NCBI GenBank assembly: GCA_965214945.1
Contig: OZ244029.1
Coordinates: 1,054,001 to 1,118,000 of the forward strand
DNA length: 64,000 bases
Source of the DNA: JAAXHB01 sp965214945
GTDB lineage: Bacteria > Actinomycetota > Acidimicrobiia > Acidimicrobiales > Aldehydirespiratoraceae
Direction: 5' to 3'
Below the pieces are notes generated by a model. That model made no database searches, was not told the DNA's origin, and saw nothing but the letters and a program-made list of their open reading frames with translations. Shown here in pieces: positions 59,361 through 64,000 of this stretch (position 1 is the first letter of the stretch; each line of letters starts with the position of its first letter). A program made the position numbers and the translations under genes.

Positions 59361-60317
59361 GTGGAGCTACTGCAAGACCGACGTGATCGACTGCCGCAGA
59401 CGGTGTCGGTTGCGGCCTCTGTGGGAGTCTTCGACGGTGTGCATCGGGGCCACCAGAAGGTGCTGAGCCAACTGCGCGAGACCGCGGCGCGCCTCGGCGT
59501 GGCGTCGGCCGTGGTGACTTTTGACGTTCATCCCGCGCACGTTGTGCGCCCCGAAAACGCCCCGAAGCTGCTGACCACGCTGCCGCAGAAGCTGGAGCTG
59601 CTCGAAGCCGAAGGGCTTGACTACGTCTATGTGATCGAATTCGACCACCTTCGCGCCGACACGCGTCCGGAGGAGTTCGTCGAGCAGGTGTTTCTCGACG
59701 CGCTCCACGCCCGGGCGGTGGTGGTCGGCGAGGACTTCCATTTTGGCAAGGGCAGGTCGGGCGACGTGGCGGAGCTGCAGCGCCTGGGCCGGGAATGGGG
59801 CTTCGAGGTGGTGCCGCTCAAGCTGATCCGCCACCGAGCCGACGCCCCTGAGCCAGTTTCGTCCACCGCGGTGAGACGAGTGCTGGCTGGCGGCGACGTG
59901 GCTCGCGCCATGGCGATGTTAGGCCGTCCTTACGAGGTGCGCGGCACCGTGGTGATGGGCGACCGCAGAGGCCATCTCGTCGGGTTCCCCACAGCCAACG
60001 TGCCCGTGCCCAAGATCATGGCCTGGCCTGCTGACGCCGTTTACGCGGGGCGCTGCACGCTTCCTGATGGTGCTCGCCACGACTGCGCCATCAACATCGG
60101 CCGCCGTCCGACGTTTTACGAGCACGCCGAGCAGTCGCTTCTGGAAGCGCATCTGATCGACTACGACGGCGACCTCTACGGCGCTGAGCTGCGAGTGGAG
60201 TTCGTGGACTTCCTGCGCAGCGAGCGCAAGTTCGCTGGCATCGAGGAGCTGGCCGCTCAGCTCGCTCTCGACGTGGCGGCAGCCCGCCGCTGTCTCGCTT
60301 TAGGACGTGCTGGCTAG
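59361..60317 (+). CDS. ribF: Bifunctional riboflavin kinase / FMN adenylyltransferase
   Basis: RibF makes FMN and FAD from riboflavin. In the 318-aa protein the adenylyltransferase half has ASVGVFDGVHRGHQKVL and FDVHPAHVV, and VVGEDFHFGKGRSGD. The C-terminal kinase half has RGTVVMGDRRGHLVGFPTANV and INIGRRPTF. The start is GTG 59361. Its end overlaps, head to head at the 3' side, the stop of the kinase-peptidase fusion gene by 18 bases. Confidence 0.95.
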   Translation: MELLQDRRDRLPQTVSVAASVGVFDGVHRGHQKVLSQLRETAARLGVASAVVTFDVHPAHVVRPENAPKLLTTLPQKLELLEAEGLDYVYVIEFDHLRADTRPEEFVEQVFLDALHARAVVVGEDFHFGKGRSGDVAELQRLGREWGFEVVPLKLIRHRADAPEPVSSTAVRRVLAGGDVARAMAMLGRPYEVRGTVVMGDRRGHLVGFPTANVPVPKIMAWPADAVYAGRCTLPDGARHDCAINIGRRPTFYEHAEQSLLEAHLIDYDGDLYGAELRVEFVDFLRSERKFAGIEELAAQLALDVAAARRCLALGRAG

Positions 60318-63300
60318 GACCTCACGGGCGAGGGGCTCAGCAGCGCGGGCTCGGAAGGCAGCATTCACATTGAGGCGCTCGAGGTGCTGGGCGATCTGCC
60401 TGGCGCCTTGCGGCACCGGATGCTCGGCTAGGAAGCGCCGCACTTCGGAGGCCTGCTCCGAGCGGTCGAGCGCGGTTATGCCTGCAAGCATTCTGGCTAT
60501 GGCGCCGCTGGGAAACATTGGCGTCAGTTCTGCCCAATGGAGTGTGAGGAACTCCCAGGCGCCGGCACCGGCGTAAGGGTTGGACAGCGCGCGCAGCAGC
60601 AGATATGGACCGTCCTGAGTGCGCACAGAGCCGTCGAGCGTGCCCTCAAGGATCGTCTGTACCAGATCGCGGTCCTTGAAGTCCGCCAGGGCGGCAAGGT
60701 GGCGCTGCTCCGACTGGGGGTCGGACGCGTTCTCAAAGCGGTCGCGGAACCGGCGGAAGTCCCGCGCGTCACCGTGGCTGGCCGTCACCGACAGAGCGGC
60801 CGCAGCCAGAGCCGGATCGGGGTGGTCAAGCCGCTCGCGGCAGCCGCGCACGGTGTCGGCGTGGCCCGCGACCGTGCCGCGCAAGCGCATGAGCAGAGCT
60901 CGCAGCTCGCGGGCGCGGTCGTCTTCTCCGGGCCTCGGCTCGAAGCCCGAGGCGCGCGCGGCCTGTGAGGTCGCCTCCACGATGATTTTGCCAAAGCGCC
61001 GGGCCGCGTCACCTTCGAGGATGCGCCGCAGATGAGCGAGCGCCGCGCTGAGCGCCTGCCACACGTTCAGATCGCGCTCGCCTGAGAAGCCGCCGACGGC
61101 GAACCGCAAGAACTCGGTCACGTCGACGTGGCCAGACAGGGTGAGCGCCCAGGCATCGTCGACTAGTGCGTGACGCTCATCGCAGTCCGACGACCAGGCC
61201 GCAGCGCCCCGTGCCGTCACGTCGGCGAGCGCCTCGGTGCCGGGGTCTGCCCTGAAGAACCCGGCTGCCCCCGAGTTCACGGTCACCACCTGCTCACAGC
61301 TCGCGGTCACTGTGCGGTTCGGGGTGTCGAGCATCAGCAGGTGCTCACGCTCGGCGCCGTCGCGGGCGCGGAGCCGAAGCCGCACCGGCACCGTCCACAG
61401 TCGGTCGTCCGCGACGTCGGGATCAAGCGTGAAGTGCCGCTGGGAGAGCATCACCCCGTGCTCGTCCGCGGACGCTGTCACCAGCGGATGTCCGCCCTGG
61501 TTGATCCAGCTATCCATCATGTCACGCACAGGCTGGCCTGAAGCCTCCTCCAAGGCGTCCCAGAGATCCGACGTGGACGTGTTACCCCAGGCATGGCGCC
61601 GAAGGTAGAGGCGCACACCCGCTCTGAAGGTGTCGGAGCCGAGGCACTGCTCGAGCATCCGCAGCACTGCTGCGCCCTTCTCATAGGTGATCACGTCGAA
61701 CATGTCCTCGGCGTCGTCGGGTGTGACCACCGGATACTCGACGGGCCGAGTGGAGTCCAGAGCGTCAACCGCGAGAGCCGAAGCGCGGGCCCGTCCGAAC
61801 GTCGACCACACACGCCAGTCGGGGCGGTATGCGTGTGAGCAGGACGTCTCCATGAACGTGGCGAAGGCCTCGTTGAGCCAGATCCCCTGCCACCAGCTCA
61901 TGGTCACCAGGTCGCCGAACCACATGTGCGCCAGCTCGTGGTTGACCACATCCGCGACGCGCTGCTGCTCGGCCTGGCTGGCGGTGGAAGCATCGATAAG
62001 CAGCAGCACCTCCCGGAATGTGACACAGCCGAGGTTCTCCATGGCTCCAAAGGCGAAATCAGGGATGGCCACGAGATCGACCTTGTCGGAGGGGTAGGCG
62101 ATTCCGTAGTAGTCAGACAGCCAGCGCAGCGCATGCGCGGCCGCGTCGAGGGCGAACGCGGTCTGCGCGCCGCGGCCCGGCCGGTGCACGATCCGAAGCG
62201 GTACACCGTCGACGTCGACGGGCTTGGTAGCTTCCAGCGGACCTACCACGAACGCCACCAGATAAGTGGACATCGGCATCGTGGTCGCGAACTGAACACG
62301 CACCTTGCCCTCGCCGGCTGGCTCGCGGCCCGTCTCCGCGCAGTTGGACACCGCCAGCAGGCCGTCGTCGATCACGAGCGCCGTCGAGATCGTCGCTTTG
62401 GCCGCGGGCTCGTCCCAGCATGGAAAGGCCCTGCGGGCGTCGGTCGGCTGGAACTGCGTTACCGCCAGCGTCCGCGTCGCACCCTCGTCGTCGGTGAAGG
62501 TCGAGCGGTAAAAGCCCCGCAGCTTGTCGTTGAGAACTCCCGAGAACGAGATGCGCAGCCTGGCGGGCCCGGGCTTAAAAACTCGGGGCGCCCCGCGGCG
62601 GGTCAGGATGAGCCGCTCCGCAGCGGAATCGCAGACCGCGTGCAGCTCCAGCCATCGGCTTTCCGTGCGCGGATCCGCCCGGGCGGATCCGCCCGGGCGG
62701 ATCCGCGCACCGGTGATCGCCAGCTCAGCGGCGTTGCACACGATGGCAGAGACCGGCTCTGCGATCTCGATGTCAACCCCCACAGTGCCGGTGAATGTTG
62801 CATCCTGGAGATCTGGAGCGAGTTCGATGTCGTAATGACGGGGAGCGACCGTCCGCGGCAGGCGCACGCTCGACGCACGGCCATCTGCGCGCGGTGAGGC
62901 TTTGTCGATGAGCCTCGCTAGCGGGGTACGCGGGCGGGCACCCGTGTGGCTGATCACTTCCGCCGCAGCGCGGCTCGCCATCCGGGCGCATCGTCGCAGC
63001 GGCGCGCCCTGAATCAGGCCCCACAGGAAGCCGGCAGCGAACAGGTCGCCGGCGCCGGTGGCGTCGACCACGCGGGCCACCGGCTCGGCCGGGGTCACCG
63101 CGATCTCGTCGCCGAACACTGCCACCGAGCCCCGGGCGCCTCGGGTGATCACCAAGGTCTGCGTCAGCTCCGCTGCGAAGTCGCGGGCTGCGTCGAAGTT
63201 GTCGGTAAGGGCCAGGGCACGCAGCTCGGCCTCGTTCGCGAACACCACGTCTACGGTGTCGTCGATGAGGTCGAGCCACTCGCTGCGGTGCCGCTCCACG

Positions 63301-63893
63301 CAGTATGAGTCACACAGAGCCAGTGAGACGACGCGGCCGGCGTCACGGGCGGCGGCCATGGCGACGCGGATGGCATCTTTAGCAGTTTCCACATCCCAGA
63401 GGTAGCCCTCGCAATACGTGAGCCGGGCCGACGCCACCAGGTCGACGTCCACATCTTCGGGCGTCAGCAGCGCGGAGATTCCCAGGCAGGTGTTCATCGT
63501 GCGCTCCGCGTCGGGTGTCACCTGCACAAGACACCTGGCTGTCGGCGGCCCTTCGACGATCGGCGGAACGTCAAAAGCAACCCCGGCGGCGCGGATGTCA
63601 TGGACAAAAACCTCGCCGAGCTGGTCGGCGCTGACCTTGCCGATGTACGCTGCGGTGCCTCCAAACGACGCGATGCCTGCCATGGTGTTGGCCGCCGAGC
63701 CCCCCGACGCCTCTATCCCGGGCGGCATCGCCGCGTAGATCTCCTCAGAGCGCTGCGCGTCCACCAGAGTCATGGCGCCCTTGACCAGGCCATGCTCGGC
63801 GATGAACGAGTCCGGCACTGCGGCGATCACGTCAACGATGGCGTTGCCGACACCCACGGCGTCGAGAACGGGTTCCACGACGCTACGGGTCAC
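60300..63893 (-). CDS. Fusion: PfkB-family kinase + M1 aminopeptidase
   Basis: One 1197-codon frame. Residues 1-335 form a ribokinase/PfkB kinase (adenosine or sugar kinase): VGVGNAIVDVIAAVPDSF, GGSAANTMAGIASFGG and the catalytic Asp-283 in DATGAGDLFAAGFLWG. After a short linker (about 335-350), residues 350-1197 are a complete M1 metallopeptidase: PRTVAPRHYDIELAPDL, the exopeptidase motif GAMEN (616-620), zinc ligands HELAH (652-656) and Glu-675 in WLNEAFATF. The M1 C-terminal helical domain follows. Both parts have their catalytic residues. No stop or obvious internal start separates them, although a GTG near 62868 could start a free peptidase. I know no standard protein of this design. A perfect palindrome lies in the frame (residues about 395-410). 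Confidence 0.85.
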   Translation of the reverse strand: MTRSVVEPVLDAVGVGNAIVDVIAAVPDSFIAEHGLVKGAMTLVDAQRSEEIYAAMPPGIEASGGSAANTMAGIASFGGTAAYIGKVSADQLGEVFVHDIRAAGVAFDVPPIVEGPPTARCLVQVTPDAERTMNTCLGISALLTPEDVDVDLVASARLTYCEGYLWDVETAKDAIRVAMAAARDAGRVVSLALCDSYCVERHRSEWLDLIDDTVDVVFANEAELRALALTDNFDAARDFAAELTQTLVITRGARGSVAVFGDEIAVTPAEPVARVVDATGAGDLFAAGFLWGLIQGAPLRRCARMASRAAAEVISHTGARPRTPLARLIDKASPRADGRASSVRLPRTVAPRHYDIELAPDLQDATFTGTVGVDIEIAEPVSAIVCNAAELAITGARIRPGGSARADPRTESRWLELHAVCDSAAERLILTRRGAPRVFKPGPARLRISFSGVLNDKLRGFYRSTFTDDEGATRTLAVTQFQPTDARRAFPCWDEPAAKATISTALVIDDGLLAVSNCAETGREPAGEGKVRVQFATTMPMSTYLVAFVVGPLEATKPVDVDGVPLRIVHRPGRGAQTAFALDAAAHALRWLSDYYGIAYPSDKVDLVAIPDFAFGAMENLGCVTFREVLLLIDASTASQAEQQRVADVVNHELAHMWFGDLVTMSWWQGIWLNEAFATFMETSCSHAYRPDWRVWSTFGRARASALAVDALDSTRPVEYPVVTPDDAEDMFDVITYEKGAAVLRMLEQCLGSDTFRAGVRLYLRRHAWGNTSTSDLWDALEEASGQPVRDMMDSWINQGGHPLVTASADEHGVMLSQRHFTLDPDVADDRLWTVPVRLRLRARDGAEREHLLMLDTPNRTVTASCEQVVTVNSGAAGFFRADPGTEALADVTARGAAAWSSDCDERHALVDDAWALTLSGHVDVTEFLRFAVGGFSGERDLNVWQALSAALAHLRRILEGDAARRFGKIIVEATSQAARASGFEPRPGEDDRARELRALLMRLRGTVAGHADTVRGCRERLDHPDPALAAAALSVTASHGDARDFRRFRDRFENASDPQSEQRHLAALADFKDRDLVQTILEGTLDGSVRTQDGPYLLLRALSNPYAGAGAWEFLTLHWAELTPMFPSGAIARMLAGITALDRSEQASEVRRFLAEHPVPQGARQIAQHLERLNVNAAFRARAAEPLAREVLASTS
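62665..62710. repeat. Perfect 46-bp palindrome within the M1 domain coding sequence
   Basis: The 46 bases read identically on both strands, made of GGATCCGCCCGGGC-type half units. It is read in frame as part of GARIRPGGSARADPRTE, near the start of the peptidase's N-terminal beta domain, where M1 enzymes usually have a variable loop. It may form a strong hairpin or cruciform. Confidence 0.92.
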
Positions 63894-63962
63894 ACAGGGG
63901 GAGGCTCAGCCAGACGAATGGTCCGGACCGCGGGTCGGGCTTGCGCTGTCGGAGAAGTCACG

Positions 63963-64000
63963 TCAGTCCGGAACGGCCTTCAGAGCATCGGCCATCGTGT
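63963..64000 (-). CDS. Possible 3' end of an upstream gene (cut by window edge)
   Basis: Twelve codons ending MADALKAVPD and TGA at 63963-63965 form the only plausible frame at the edge. The rest lies beyond the window, so no product can be named. The gap to the fusion gene (63894-63962) shows nothing recognisable. Confidence 0.3.
   Translation of the reverse strand, partial: TMADALKAVPD

Overview
The window is high-GC, densely packed bacterial chromosome that looks like an actinobacterium. My best guess is the class Acidimicrobiia or a close relative. The basis is the gene order rpsB-tsf-pyrH-frr-cdsA-dxr-rseP-ispG-rimP-nusA-infB-rbfA-truB-ribF, the abundant GTG starts and GTGA/ATGA overlaps, an F420-type luciferase-like oxidoreductase, and a leaderless leader peptide in front of leuB. 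The taxonomic call is inference from gene content. I see no tRNA, rRNA, CRISPR array, prophage or transposase.

Layout. (1) 1-11.2 kb, minus strand: a haloalkane dehalogenase (cut by the window edge), guanine deaminase, isoaspartyl methyltransferase, threonine aldolase, a YczE-like membrane protein, a phosphoribosyltransferase, an 8-oxoguanine-deaminase-like amidohydrolase, a luciferase-like oxidoreductase, an SsnA-like amidohydrolase and a fused FeS/molybdopterin dehydrogenase of the selenium-dependent xanthine dehydrogenase type. Most of this reads as a purine deamination, oxidation and salvage locus. (2) 11.4-14.4 kb: a membrane-anchored sulfite-oxidase-fold molybdoenzyme and rsgA. (3) 14.5-23.8 kb: acyl-CoA metabolism, with two acyl-CoA synthetases, an enoyl-CoA hydratase, a CoA-transferase with apparently permuted domain order, a carboxyltransferase, a DUF6159-like membrane protein and a small conserved protein. 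(4) 23.9-31.4 kb: serC, a class I aminotransferase, an S9 peptidase and a secreted beta-propeller lipoprotein. (5) 31.6-39.8 kb: leuDC on the minus strand, a TolB-like lipoprotein, greA, and leuB-ilvE-cimA on the plus strand behind a leader peptide and terminator. (6) 39.9-41.8 kb: three RDD-family membrane proteins in a row. (7) 41.9-60.3 kb, plus strand: gltX, a degenerate LytM/M23 protein, then a long run of translation, isoprenoid, lipid and RNA-maturation genes ending with ribF. (8) 60.3-63.9 kb, minus strand: one 1197-codon frame joining a PfkB sugar/nucleoside kinase to an M1 aminopeptidase.

How the genes fit together. leuB, leuC, leuD, ilvE and cimA would make leucine and isoleucine (via citramalate), and leuB-ilvE-cimA look controlled by attenuation. 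The purine locus would send guanine and oxidised guanine to xanthine and urate, with the phosphoribosyltransferase recovering bases. The most distinctive features are the kinase-peptidase fusion, a perfect 46-bp palindrome inside its coding sequence, the permuted CoA-transferase, the leaderless attenuator, and a recurring pattern of short tandem duplications that copy the 3' end of a gene, often with its stop codon, into the following spacer.
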